Source: Nanobdellota archaeon | GTDB lineage: Archaea > Nanobdellota > Nanobdellia > Pacearchaeales > UBA12030 | Reading direction: 5' to 3' | Assembly: GCA_018829485.1 (NCBI GenBank) | Contig: JAHJTU010000065.1 | Coordinates: 1-10,070, forward strand | DNA length: 10,070 nucleotides | Shown here: in pieces, positions 1 to 6,313 of the stretch | How positions within the stretch are numbered: position 1 is the stretch's first letter | Layout: every line of letters begins with the position of its first letter | The notes under the pieces: model-generated | Told to the model about the DNA's origin: nothing | Databases searched by the model: none | Seen by the model: only the letters and a program-made list of their open reading frames with translations | Program-made: the position numbers and the translations under genes

Positions 1-446
1 AAGTCATCTATATAGATAATCTCTTTTCCTTGTTCTTCATCTATTCTTCTATGCCAAGCAATACGAATTCCACCTTTGGCTTTTGATCTTGGAGAAACAT
101 GGAATTGACCTATAATTTCTTGTGGTCTATGTGTAGGATCTGCTTGTATCATCCTTATTTCATCTACATATCTTTTCATATTCTGTTTAATTCTTGCATC
201 TTTTTCATTTTTTTCTCGAGCTTGTTTAGAGATAAGAACAATTTTTTCTAGATTTTTATGTTCTTGACTTGAGATAAATAGCAAAATTGAAATCACAATA
301 AAAATTAAACCCAGAATATTAGAAATTTTTTCACCGCTCTTCTCAATTATAACAAAACCAGTTAATCCAGGAAAAGAATTAAACAAAAAGGCAATTCCAA
401 TAACTAAAAAAAGAATTCCAAATATTCTCAAAACTATCTTTTTCAT
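1..446 (-). CDS. Small membrane protein with possible RelE/ParE-like soluble domain (partial, 3' end outside window)
   Basis: 148 codons are visible from the ATG at 446; the gene runs off the left edge of the window. Residues about 5-22 and 41-59 are hydrophobic and probably span the membrane, separated by a short loop containing GLTGFVI, a motif I associate with DPANN membrane proteins. From about residue 60 the protein is charged and helical. From about 95 it has a pattern reminiscent of RelE/ParE toxins: a helix, then DPTHR, a basic FHVSPR segment, a strand RIAWHR and a strand IYIDD. The RelE-like reading is a weak fold-level guess on a truncated sequence. The start is supported by a TATA-like octamer (TTTAAAAA on the minus strand, 476-469) placed for a leaderless transcript. 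It is divergent from the nucleotidyltransferase gene, and no function is assigned. Confidence 0.7.
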   Translation of the reverse strand, partial: MKKIVLRIFGILFLVIGIAFLFNSFPGLTGFVIIEKSGEKISNILGLIFIVISILLFISSQEHKNLEKIVLISKQAREKNEKDARIKQNMKRYVDEIRMIQADPTHRPQEIIGQFHVSPRSKAKGGIRIAWHRRIDEEQGKEIIYIDD

Positions 447-468
447 TTATTAAATAGATGCCTCATGA

Positions 469-476
469 TTTTTAAA
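469..476 (-). promoter_or_regulatory. Archaeal TATA box for the membrane-protein gene
   Basis: TTTAAAAA on the minus strand ends 23 bp before the ATG at 446. Archaeal transcription normally starts a little over 20 bp past the TATA box, so the RNA would begin at or next to the start codon (leaderless). Confidence 0.5.
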
Positions 477-530
477 TTCAACCAATTAAAAGAAATCAAA
501 GATTAAAAAGATTTAAAAGTAAATATTTGG

Positions 531-540
531 TTTTATAATA
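531..540 (+). promoter_or_regulatory. TATA-like element for the nucleotidyltransferase-ribosomal protein operon
   Basis: TTTATAAT at 532-539 lies 30 bp before the ATG at 569, predicting a short leader of roughly 8 nt. A second candidate, TTTAAAAG at 512-519, would give a leader of nearly 30 nt. The sequence alone does not decide between them. Confidence 0.4.
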
Positions 541-568
541 TAATAATAAGATAGAAACAATATAGAAA

Positions 569-2320
569 ATGGCAGAAGAAGATAAGCTTTCTAAGGAATT
601 GGAAGATGAAAAAGCACCTGTTGCTAAAGACATCCCTCCTGAAATAAAGAAAGAAATAGCAAAAATTAAGGAAAAAATAGAGAAATTCAGTAAAGATGTT
701 ATTAAGAAATTTCCTTTTTTGCTTGCAATTGGTTTATTGCCTGCAATTCCATCAGAAGAAAAAGATAAGGAAAAGAAAAAACCTAAGCTGATTATAGTAT
801 TTCCTGATGAAAAGATTAAGGAAGTTAAGAAAATAGAGAAAGAAATTGACGAAATAATTAAAAAACAGAATTTGCAGATAGATTTCTTTACTCGTGCTCC
901 AAGTGAATTATGGCAAACATGCTTTGATGGACATTTCTTGGATATGGAAAAAATTGGAATGTCATATCCATTGCATGATAAAGGAATTTTGTCAGCATTA
1001 AGGGTTGCAACAATACACAAAAATCTTGTTTTAAGTAAATTTGAGAAATATGTTACAAGTTATGTTATTGCAGGCAGTTTAGTAAGGGGCAAAGCAACAA
1101 AAACAAGTGATGTTGATATTTATGTTGTTATTGATGATACTGATGTTAAAAGAATGCCAAGATTTGAATTAAAAGAAAGATTAAGAGCAATGATTTACAG
1201 TTTTGCATTTGAAGCTAATGAAATTGCAGCTGCCAAGAACAAGTTGTCTCCACAGATTTATATTCTTACTGAATTCTGGGAAGCAGTAAAAGATGCTAAT
1301 CCTGTTATTTTTACTTTTATTAGAGATGGGGTTCCATTATATGACAGAGGAGCATTTATGCCATGGAAACTGCTTCTTAAAATGGGTAAAATCAAGCCAT
1401 CACCAGAAGCAATTGATAATTTTATGATGCTTGGTGAAAAAATGGCAAAAAGAGTTCAAACTGATTTAACAAGAATTGCAACTGAAGATATTTATTGGGG
1501 TGTTATAACTCCAAGCCAAGCTGCTTTGATGTTATACGGTTTGCCTCCTCCAACACCATTGGAAACAATTGAATTAATGGAAAAAACATTTGTTGATAAA
1601 GAAAAACTCTTGGAAAAGAAGTATATCACAATTCTTGATAGAATTGTTAGATTATACAAAGATCATGAGCATGGAAAAATAAAAGAAATAAAAGGAAAAG
1701 AAATTGATGAGTTACTAACAGATGCTTCTTCTTATATTGCCAGATTAAAGGAATTAGTAAAGCAAATAGAAAAGCATTCTGGTGAAAAGACAATACTGCA
1801 GATTTATGATGATTCTTTTTCAATACTCAGAAATATTCTTGGCAATTTAGCAGAGGAAAAGATTGTTGAGAAATTCAAATCAGAATTCCTTGAAAAAGGA
1901 GAAATGCCACCAAAGAATCTTGATATGCTTAAAGAAATAATTAAAGCAAAGCAAGATTATAAGAAAGGAAAATTAAGCAAACATGAAGTAGATAAAGTAA
2001 GAATAAGTGGACAGAATTTTATTCATTCTTTAACAGAATATGAGCAAAGAAAGAACTTGGTTTTAAGTGAAAAAACAAAATTTAAAGTCAGGGTTGCTGG
2101 TAAAGAAGCTGATTTATTTATTCTTGATGATGCATATTTAGTTTCACCTGGTAAAAAGGAAGTTTGGAAAATCAACTTCAAAAAGAAAGAGCTTGAACAT
2201 GTTGGTATTGATGAGCTTGGAGAAAAGCTTAAAAACATTCCAAAACAAGTTGAGCTTACACCTGAGAAGATTAATGATATAAAGAAAATTTTGGGCAAGG
2301 ATATTGTTTTTATTTTTTAG
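569..2320 (+). CDS. Pol beta-superfamily nucleotidyltransferase with HEPN-like region and extra C-terminal domains
   Basis: This 583-residue protein has several parts. Residues 1-100 are charged and helical, with a short hydrophobic patch at 48-60. A nucleotidyltransferase core spans about 155-260, with G169-S170 and the DxD pair D181/D183 in the standard GS-x10-DxD layout. The strand where a third carboxylate is expected shows Q229 instead. An all-helical region at about 275-400 resembles HEPN domains, with the pattern SQAAL..GLPPPTP and an R358/R361...H366 pair near an HG at 368-369. Residues 400-495 form a further helical block and 500-583 a probable strand-rich end. Residues 165-400 clearly align with the shorter paralogue at 6309-7196; both have a shared GKIKP(S/T)PEAI segment. 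MNT domains adenylylate or otherwise modify targets and HEPN domains are often RNases; the substrate here is unknown. It is followed at 22 nt by rpl35ae, so it probably heads that operon. Confidence 0.85.
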   Translation: MAEEDKLSKELEDEKAPVAKDIPPEIKKEIAKIKEKIEKFSKDVIKKFPFLLAIGLLPAIPSEEKDKEKKKPKLIIVFPDEKIKEVKKIEKEIDEIIKKQNLQIDFFTRAPSELWQTCFDGHFLDMEKIGMSYPLHDKGILSALRVATIHKNLVLSKFEKYVTSYVIAGSLVRGKATKTSDVDIYVVIDDTDVKRMPRFELKERLRAMIYSFAFEANEIAAAKNKLSPQIYILTEFWEAVKDANPVIFTFIRDGVPLYDRGAFMPWKLLLKMGKIKPSPEAIDNFMMLGEKMAKRVQTDLTRIATEDIYWGVITPSQAALMLYGLPPPTPLETIELMEKTFVDKEKLLEKKYITILDRIVRLYKDHEHGKIKEIKGKEIDELLTDASSYIARLKELVKQIEKHSGEKTILQIYDDSFSILRNILGNLAEEKIVEKFKSEFLEKGEMPPKNLDMLKEIIKAKQDYKKGKLSKHEVDKVRISGQNFIHSLTEYEQRKNLVLSEKTKFKVRVAGKEADLFILDDAYLVSPGKKEVWKINFKKKELEHVGIDELGEKLKNIPKQVELTPEKINDIKKILGKDIVFIF

Positions 2321-2342
2321 GGAATAAATAAGATTAAGAAAA

Positions 2343-2600
2343 ATGAAAGGGACAATTGCAAATTTTAGAAGGGGAAGGCACAGATATAAGCCAAGGCAGT
2401 TTATTATTAAGATTAATAAAGTTGAAACTAGAAAAGCTGCTGAGAAGTTTATTGGCAAGGAAGTTGTGTGGAAATCTCCAGCTGAAAAGGAAATAAAAGG
2501 AAAACTCACTAATTTGCATGGTAATAAAGGCTTGTTAAGAGCATTATTTGAAAAAGGATTACCAGGACAAGCTGTTTCAGAAAAAGTTGATATTTTGTAA
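2343..2600 (+). CDS. rpl35ae: Large ribosomal subunit protein eL33 (L35Ae)
   Basis: This 85-residue protein belongs to the eL33/L35Ae family, found in the large ribosomal subunit of archaea and eukaryotes. The family signature is easy to see: an N-terminal FRRG segment (residues 8-11), IGKEVVW with KSPAEKEIKG in the middle, and the near-invariant HGNKG (59-63) followed by R..FEKGLPGQA. The length is normal for archaeal members. The ATG follows the upstream nucleotidyltransferase stop by 22 nt and the next ribosomal gene starts 19 nt after its stop, so the three are probably one transcript. No Shine-Dalgarno sequence precedes it; the leader instead contains AATAAGAT about 8 nt before the ATG, as do its operon neighbours. 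Confidence 0.95.
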   Translation: MKGTIANFRRGRHRYKPRQFIIKINKVETRKAAEKFIGKEVVWKSPAEKEIKGKLTNLHGNKGLLRALFEKGLPGQAVSEKVDIL

Positions 2601-2619
2601 ATAATAAGATAAAGATAAA

Positions 2620-3141
2620 ATGGCAATAAGAAAAGCAATTGCATATAGGTATCATGAAAGGCCTAATACAAGAAAAAGCAAAAAAAGAAGCAAGAGCTAT
2701 GTTAAAACAATTCCTGGAAGCAAGATTGTTAAATTTAATATGGGGAATCAAGCAAGAAAGTTTCCATTTAAACTTGCATTAGTTAGCAATGAAGCAATTC
2801 AGATGAGAGATAGTGCAATAGAAGCATCAAGACAGACAATTAACAGGCATTTGGAAAAGAAAGTTGGTAGGAATAATTATTATTTTGTTATAAGAATATA
2901 CCCACACCATATTCTTAGAGAAAATAAAATGTTGACAGGTGCAGGAGCAGATAGAATGCAGTCTGGAATGAAGAAATCTTTTGGAAAACCAATGGGGATT
3001 GCAGCTCAAATAAGAGTTGGATCTGAAATATTTACTGTTGAAGTTGAAAAAGCAGGAGTTGAAATTACAAAACAAGCATACCATAAAATAAAATCCAAGC
3101 TACCATGCACTACTTCTATTGTTATTACAGAGAATAAATAA
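2620..3141 (+). CDS. rpl10e: Large ribosomal subunit protein uL16 (archaeal L10e form)
   Basis: This 173-residue protein is the archaeal/eukaryotic L10e form of uL16, which sits near the tRNA corridor and peptidyl transferase region of the 50S subunit. Visible hallmarks are the start YRYHERPNTR, the IPGSKIVKFNMGN segment, the helix with EASRQTINRHLEKK, the strand YYFVIRIYPHHILRENKM followed by TGAGADRMQSGM, and FGKPMG(I)AA with the C-terminal strand RVGSEIFTVE. The length is typical. It is the last gene of the operon and ends in T-rich DNA facing the convergent pcm gene. The 19-nt gap before it carries AATAAGAT and a second AAGAT but no Shine-Dalgarno match. Assignment is firm. Confidence 0.96.
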   Translation: MAIRKAIAYRYHERPNTRKSKKRSKSYVKTIPGSKIVKFNMGNQARKFPFKLALVSNEAIQMRDSAIEASRQTINRHLEKKVGRNNYYFVIRIYPHHILRENKMLTGAGADRMQSGMKKSFGKPMGIAAQIRVGSEIFTVEVEKAGVEITKQAYHKIKSKLPCTTSIVITENK

Positions 3142-3168
3142 AGAATTTTTATTTTGTTATTTTATTTC
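3131..3168. terminator. Convergent terminator region between rpl10e and pcm
   Basis: The gap is only 20 nt. Reading on the plus strand it passes ATTTTTATTTTGTTATTTTA, and on the minus strand it runs into TTCTTTATTTATTCTCT. Both directions meet T-rich tracts of the sort that stop archaeal RNA polymerase. The two arms are an imperfect inverted repeat. Confidence 0.45.
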
Positions 3169-3818
3169 CATCCATACTTTCCTGTTAAAGGAACAAAAAT
3201 AAATTCTCCAAGATTTTCTGTTGTTGTTTGCTTGCCTGTTTTATCTTTTTTTATCTTCATCATGTTTTGTGAAGGATAACCAACAGGTGCAACAAGAATT
3301 CCATTATTTTTTAATTGCTTAAGTAAGGATTTAGGAATTTTAGGACATGCTGCTGTAACAATAATCCTATCATATGGTGCTTCTTTTTTGTATCCTAAAC
3401 TTCCATCTGAATGAAAAACTTTGGTGTTTGTTATTTTTTCTTTTTTAAGATTTTCTTTTGCATACTCTGTTAATTCTGGAATTATTTCTATGCTTATTAC
3501 TTTGCCTGCTTTTCCTTTTTCCCTTTTATTTCCAACAATACAAGCAAGTATTGCAGCCTGATAACCACTTCCTGTTCCTATTTCCAAAACTTTCATTCCT
3601 GGTTTTAATTCTAATGCTTGAGTCATAATTGCAATTGTTGTTGGCTGGCTTATTGTTTGTCCAAAGCCTATTGGTAAAGGTTTGTCAAGATAAGCATAGT
3701 CTTTAAGGTTTTTTGGAATAAAATTCTCTCTCTTGACTTTTTTGAATGCTTCTAAAACTTGTTTGTCTGTTATTATCTTCTGTTTCTGCCAGTATTCTAT
3801 TAATTCTTTCATACTCAT
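3162..3818 (-). CDS. pcm: Protein-L-isoaspartate O-methyltransferase
   Basis: This cytosolic SAM-dependent enzyme methylates L-isoaspartyl residues in aged proteins so that they can revert to aspartate. The 218-residue sequence has an N-terminal helical part with VKRENFIP (28-35), the PCMT substrate segment GQTISQP (53-59), the SAM motif I LEIGTGSGYQAA (78-89), an acidic residue E111 after the second strand, SDGS (137-140), the motif with YDRIIVTAAC (149-158), and a C-terminal FVPLTGKYGW. An open frame extends further upstream to 4214, but homology starts only here. ATGs at 3818 and 3812 are both possible (218 or 216 residues). The upstream frame overlaps the exchanger gene antisense and is not part of this protein. 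It shares a divergent promoter region with that exchanger. Confidence 0.93.
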   Translation of the reverse strand: MSMKELIEYWQKQKIITDKQVLEAFKKVKRENFIPKNLKDYAYLDKPLPIGFGQTISQPTTIAIMTQALELKPGMKVLEIGTGSGYQAAILACIVGNKREKGKAGKVISIEIIPELTEYAKENLKKEKITNTKVFHSDGSLGYKKEAPYDRIIVTAACPKIPKSLLKQLKNNGILVAPVGYPSQNMMKIKKDKTGKQTTTENLGEFIFVPLTGKYGWK

Positions 3819-3839
3819 GTAATAGTAAAGTAAATGTTT

Positions 3840-3859
3840 CTTAAAAACATTTTTATATT
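3840..3859. promoter_or_regulatory. Divergent TATA region for pcm and the exchanger
   Basis: On the plus strand CTTAAAAA (3840-3847) ends 24 bp before the exchanger ATG at 3871, fitting a leaderless start. On the minus strand TATAAAAA (3857-3850) would start pcm RNA around 3827, leaving a leader of about 9-15 nt. The two boxes lie within 20 bp, so the two genes may compete for or share transcription factors. Confidence 0.45.
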
Positions 3860-3870
3860 GTATTTTCTTT

Positions 3871-4980
3871 ATGACAAAAGAAGGAAAATATAGTAAAAGA
3901 GGAAAAAAGAGAATGTTTTCAAGTTTAGCAGTTGCATTTCTTGCACTAATTATTTCATTATTTGTATTAGTAAAAGGAGCTGATTTATTTTTAGAATCAG
4001 CATCCAAAATTGCTAAACATTTGGGAATGAGCGAATTTGTTGTTGGCTTAACACTTGTTTCTATTGGAACTTCCTTGCCTGAATTAGCAAATGCAATTAC
4101 AGCATCTATAACAAAAGAGCCAGGAATTATTATGGGAAATATTATTGGAAGCAATATAGCTAATATAGGACTTGTTCTTGCAATAACTTTAATTATTACA
4201 ACAATAACAATCAAAAAATTTGAGTATGAAAAGATTTTTATTACACTTCTTGCAGTTTTAATGTTCTCTCTTTTTGCATCTGACTTACAAATATCAAGGT
4301 ATGAAGCATTAATTCTAATTGCATTCTTTTTAGTTTATTTTAGAGGAATTTTTAAAGTAAAGCATAAACATAAACATCATAAGAAATTCTTTAATTCTCT
4401 TTTGGAATTAAGAGGTTTGCTTAGTTTTAGCAAATTAAGAGAATTAAATCAAGCAAGAAATAATTCTAAAAATGATAAACAGACAAAAAAATTTATGAAA
4501 GAAGCTTTATTATACGAATCTATTAGAGAATTTATAATTTTGATTATTGGAATTGCACTTATTATTTTGGGTTCAAGGTACACAATCTTTTCAGCTGTTG
4601 ATATTTCTGTTTTTCTCAATGTTCAAGAATCAGTAATTGCTGCATTTATTGTTGCAATTGGAACAACATTGCCAGAATTATTTGTGAATTTAACTGGTAT
4701 TAAAAAAGGATATAAAGATTTAGTATTAGGAAATCTTCTTGGTTCAATTGTATTTAATTCCTTAATTATTATTGGAATTGCTTCATTAATTAATCCAATA
4801 CAAGTTAATATAGTAACATTAAGATTCCTTATACCAACAATGCTAGTATTCTGCTTCTTGCTTTTTGTGTTTTTCAAGAAATCTCCATTATTAGCTAAAA
4901 GAGAAGGATTTTTGCTTTTATCCTTGTATATTATGTATATTCTAGTTTTGCTTCTTACTTCAATACATGTTATTGCCTAA
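3871..4980 (+). CDS. CaCA-family sodium/calcium (cation/Ca2+) exchanger
   Basis: This integral membrane antiporter of the Ca2+:cation antiporter family probably exports Ca2+ in exchange for Na+ or H+. The 369-residue protein is about ten hydrophobic segments long and shows the two inverted alpha repeats that form the ion site. Repeat 1 has GTSLPEL (66-72) and GNIIGSN (89-95); repeat 2 has GTTLPEL (264-270) and GNLLGS (287-292). The acidic residues E71 and E269 are the expected Ca2+ ligands. A cytosolic loop of about 60 residues (160-218) divides the halves and begins with a His/Lys-rich KHKHKHHKK stretch. The ATG at 3871 is favoured by promoter spacing; M15 (3913), just before the first membrane segment, is an alternative and would drop a basic N-terminal tail. 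Ion specificity cannot be read from sequence. Confidence 0.92.
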   Translation: MTKEGKYSKRGKKRMFSSLAVAFLALIISLFVLVKGADLFLESASKIAKHLGMSEFVVGLTLVSIGTSLPELANAITASITKEPGIIMGNIIGSNIANIGLVLAITLIITTITIKKFEYEKIFITLLAVLMFSLFASDLQISRYEALILIAFFLVYFRGIFKVKHKHKHHKKFFNSLLELRGLLSFSKLRELNQARNNSKNDKQTKKFMKEALLYESIREFIILIIGIALIILGSRYTIFSAVDISVFLNVQESVIAAFIVAIGTTLPELFVNLTGIKKGYKDLVLGNLLGSIVFNSLIIIGIASLINPIQVNIVTLRFLIPTMLVFCFLLFVFFKKSPLLAKREGFLLLSLYIMYILVLLLTSIHVIA

Positions 4981-5030
4981 TTCCTTTATTATAAACACTC
5001 TAATCTTACCTACTCTCAAGTAACAACATA

Positions 5031-5046
5031 CCGAAAGGTTTATAAA
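5031..5046 (+). promoter_or_regulatory. Strong archaeal promoter (BRE plus TATA) for the 239-aa protein
   Basis: CCGAAAGG followed directly by TTTATAAA (5039-5046) is a very good match to an archaeal BRE and TATA box, the best in this window. It predicts RNA starting near 5068 and a leader of about 37 nt before the ATG at 5105, unlike the leaderless promoters elsewhere here. Confidence 0.6.
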
Positions 5047-5104
5047 GTCTTTATTCCTGTTCTTAGTAAGAAAATTAGGCTAAGATAAGATAGGAAAAAT
5101 AAAG

Positions 5105-5824
5105 ATGGATAAAAATTTAGAACAAAGAGTGAATGATTTGACTAGATGGGGTTCTTTTAGCAAGGCTTTTGAAGAAAAACCATATGCTAATGAAATAAAA
5201 GTTAAAGTTGCTAATGAATTCTTAAAAGACTCTAAGAATCCCGAAAATAAAGCAGTTATTAAAGAATTTGCTAAAATGCCTCAAGAAGAGTTCTATGAAA
5301 TGCTTCAAATGAATATTGGAGAATTACAAAATAAAGTACTTACATATTCTAAAGATAATTTTAATTCAGTATTAAATGAAATTCAAGACAAGGATTTAGT
5401 TGGTTTAACAGCTCAAGCATTAAAACCACAAGTAAATGGTGAAATTACAAATAAACATAAAAAATATAGAGAAGCAGTTGAAACATTGCAAAGAGAAGAT
5501 TATGATACAATGAAGGATTATTTGCTTGATTTAGTTAAAGATGAATACACTGATGTTTTCAAATATCTTTTAGGTGATGCTGAAAGAATAAAAAGAATGT
5601 ACTCTGGTGTTGTTCAAGCAAGAGAACAGAATTTCGTAAGTGAATTCGTAGATGAAAATGGTGATGAACCAAAAATCAACAGAGCAAAGATAATTAATTA
5701 CACAAAAAGAAATCTTGGTTATGCAAATGAAAATGAAGCAGATAATTTCTACTTAAGTGCTGCTGTAACTGCAGTTGAAAGCAAGAAAGCACAAGACAAG
5801 AAAGAAAAGAAAAAGGCTGCTTAA
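5105..5824 (+). CDS. Hypothetical helical cytosolic protein, 239 aa
   Basis: I do not recognise this protein. It has no signal peptide or membrane segment and appears almost entirely alpha-helical. It is charged throughout, and its last 15 residues are a Lys/Ala-rich tail of the kind often seen on nucleic-acid-binding or ribosome-associated proteins, though that alone proves nothing. There are no cysteines and no catalytic motif that I can identify. Codon use (A/T-ending, AGA arginine) matches the neighbours, so it is native rather than recently acquired. It has the strongest-looking promoter in the window and a leader of about 37 nt containing AAGATAAGATAGG, suggesting high expression. The next gene follows after 59 nt on the same strand, with T-rich DNA between. 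Confidence 0.8.
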   Translation: MDKNLEQRVNDLTRWGSFSKAFEEKPYANEIKVKVANEFLKDSKNPENKAVIKEFAKMPQEEFYEMLQMNIGELQNKVLTYSKDNFNSVLNEIQDKDLVGLTAQALKPQVNGEITNKHKKYREAVETLQREDYDTMKDYLLDLVKDEYTDVFKYLLGDAERIKRMYSGVVQAREQNFVSEFVDENGDEPKINRAKIINYTKRNLGYANENEADNFYLSAAVTAVESKKAQDKKEKKKAA

Positions 5825-5825
5825 A

Positions 5826-5846
5826 TTTGATTCTTTTTATTTTTTA
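5826..5846 (+). terminator. T-rich terminator after the 239-aa gene
   Basis: A T-rich tract (TTCTTTTTATTTTTTAAG, 5831-5848) directly after the stop fits archaeal oligo-T termination. No hairpin is visible. Readthrough into the next gene remains possible. Confidence 0.4.
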
Positions 5847-5855
5847 AGATTTTAA

Positions 5856-5863
5856 TTTAATTT
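5856..5863 (+). promoter_or_regulatory. Weak TATA-like box for the 135-aa gene
   Basis: TTTAATTT ends 21 bp before the ATG at 5884, close to the leaderless spacing seen elsewhere in the window. The sequence is a poor TATA match in a generally T/A-rich stretch. Confidence 0.25.
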
Positions 5864-5883
5864 TCTGAAAAGATTTATGAAAG

Positions 5884-6291
5884 ATGAAAGAACAAGAACA
5901 ACAAGAAAAACTCGAAAGATTAAATGAGTTATATTGGACACCACAAGAGCATGGCTTATTTGGCAGTACAGTAGAAGAGAATTACAATGAAAATCCTTAT
6001 ACACCTCTTGCTATTCAAGATAAAAAGATTTCTGTAAAGGAATGCAATGATGAAAGATACAGATTAAGAAATATTATTTGTGCTGGAATATATGATAAAA
6101 AATTAGGTGATATTGTCTTTGAATTTTCAAGTTTAGATACAAATAAGGATTCAGAAAAATATGCACAAACCATTTCTGATCCAAAACTAGTTTCATTTAA
6201 AGCATGTGATGTTGATTCTAAATTAATTACAAATGAAGATTTAGATGCAAAATTACTTAGCAACCCAAAAATTCCTTTTAAGAGAGAATAA
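5884..6291 (+). CDS. Hypothetical soluble protein, 135 aa
   Basis: I do not recognise this protein. It starts with a Gln/Glu-rich helix (residues 1-16), followed by a proline- and aromatic-containing segment (YWTPQEHGLFG, 17-27). From about residue 58 it alternates predicted strands such as LRNIICAGIY and GDIVFEFSSL with polar loops. Three cysteines (54, 66, 108) are too spread out to be a zinc motif. There is no signal peptide or membrane segment. AAGAT occurs 9 nt before the ATG, as before rpl10e. Codon use is like the neighbours. It may be cotranscribed with the 239-aa gene 59 nt upstream. Its stop codon lies inside an inverted repeat shared with the convergent nucleotidyltransferase gene. 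Confidence 0.72.
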   Translation: MKEQEQQEKLERLNELYWTPQEHGLFGSTVEENYNENPYTPLAIQDKKISVKECNDERYRLRNIICAGIYDKKLGDIVFEFSSLDTNKDSEKYAQTISDPKLVSFKACDVDSKLITNEDLDAKLLSNPKIPFKRE

Positions 6292-6313
6292 AAATAAATT
6301 CTTTATTTTTATT
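6287..6313. terminator. AT-only inverted repeat, probable bidirectional terminator
   Basis: A perfect 12-bp inverted repeat (AATAAAAATAAA, TTC loop, TTTATTTTTATT) covers the stop codons of both convergent genes, which end only 17 nt apart. Each strand gives a T-rich downstream arm, so it probably ends transcription both ways. Confidence 0.55.

Noticed and set aside
496..1020. 174-residue minus-strand frame antisense to the first nucleotidyltransferase
   Set aside because: Ser/Phe/Ile-rich antisense of a Lys/Glu-rich N-terminus, with no recognisable domain and an overlap with the promoter region of the sense gene.
2144..2644. Minus-strand open frames across the end of the nucleotidyltransferase and eL33 genes
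   Set aside because: They are antisense to well-supported genes, have Phe/Leu/Ser-rich composition typical of complements of Lys-rich genes, and span ribosomal protein coding DNA.
3819..4214. N-terminal extension of the pcm reading frame to 4214 (about 130 extra residues)
   Set aside because: It overlaps the exchanger gene antisense over that gene's first alpha repeat, has no PCMT similarity, and the family sequence starts at the ATG at 3818/3812 next to a TATA box.
4981..5104. RNA gene or riboswitch in the gap before the 239-aa gene
   Set aside because: No tRNA-like or stable paired structure was found; the gap is explained by a promoter and a leader of about 37 nt.
5105..6291. The two unknown proteins as a toxin-antitoxin pair
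   Set aside because: Sizes (239 and 135 aa), the 59-nt T-rich gap and the absence of a DNA-binding or toxin motif do not fit; adjacency alone is not enough.
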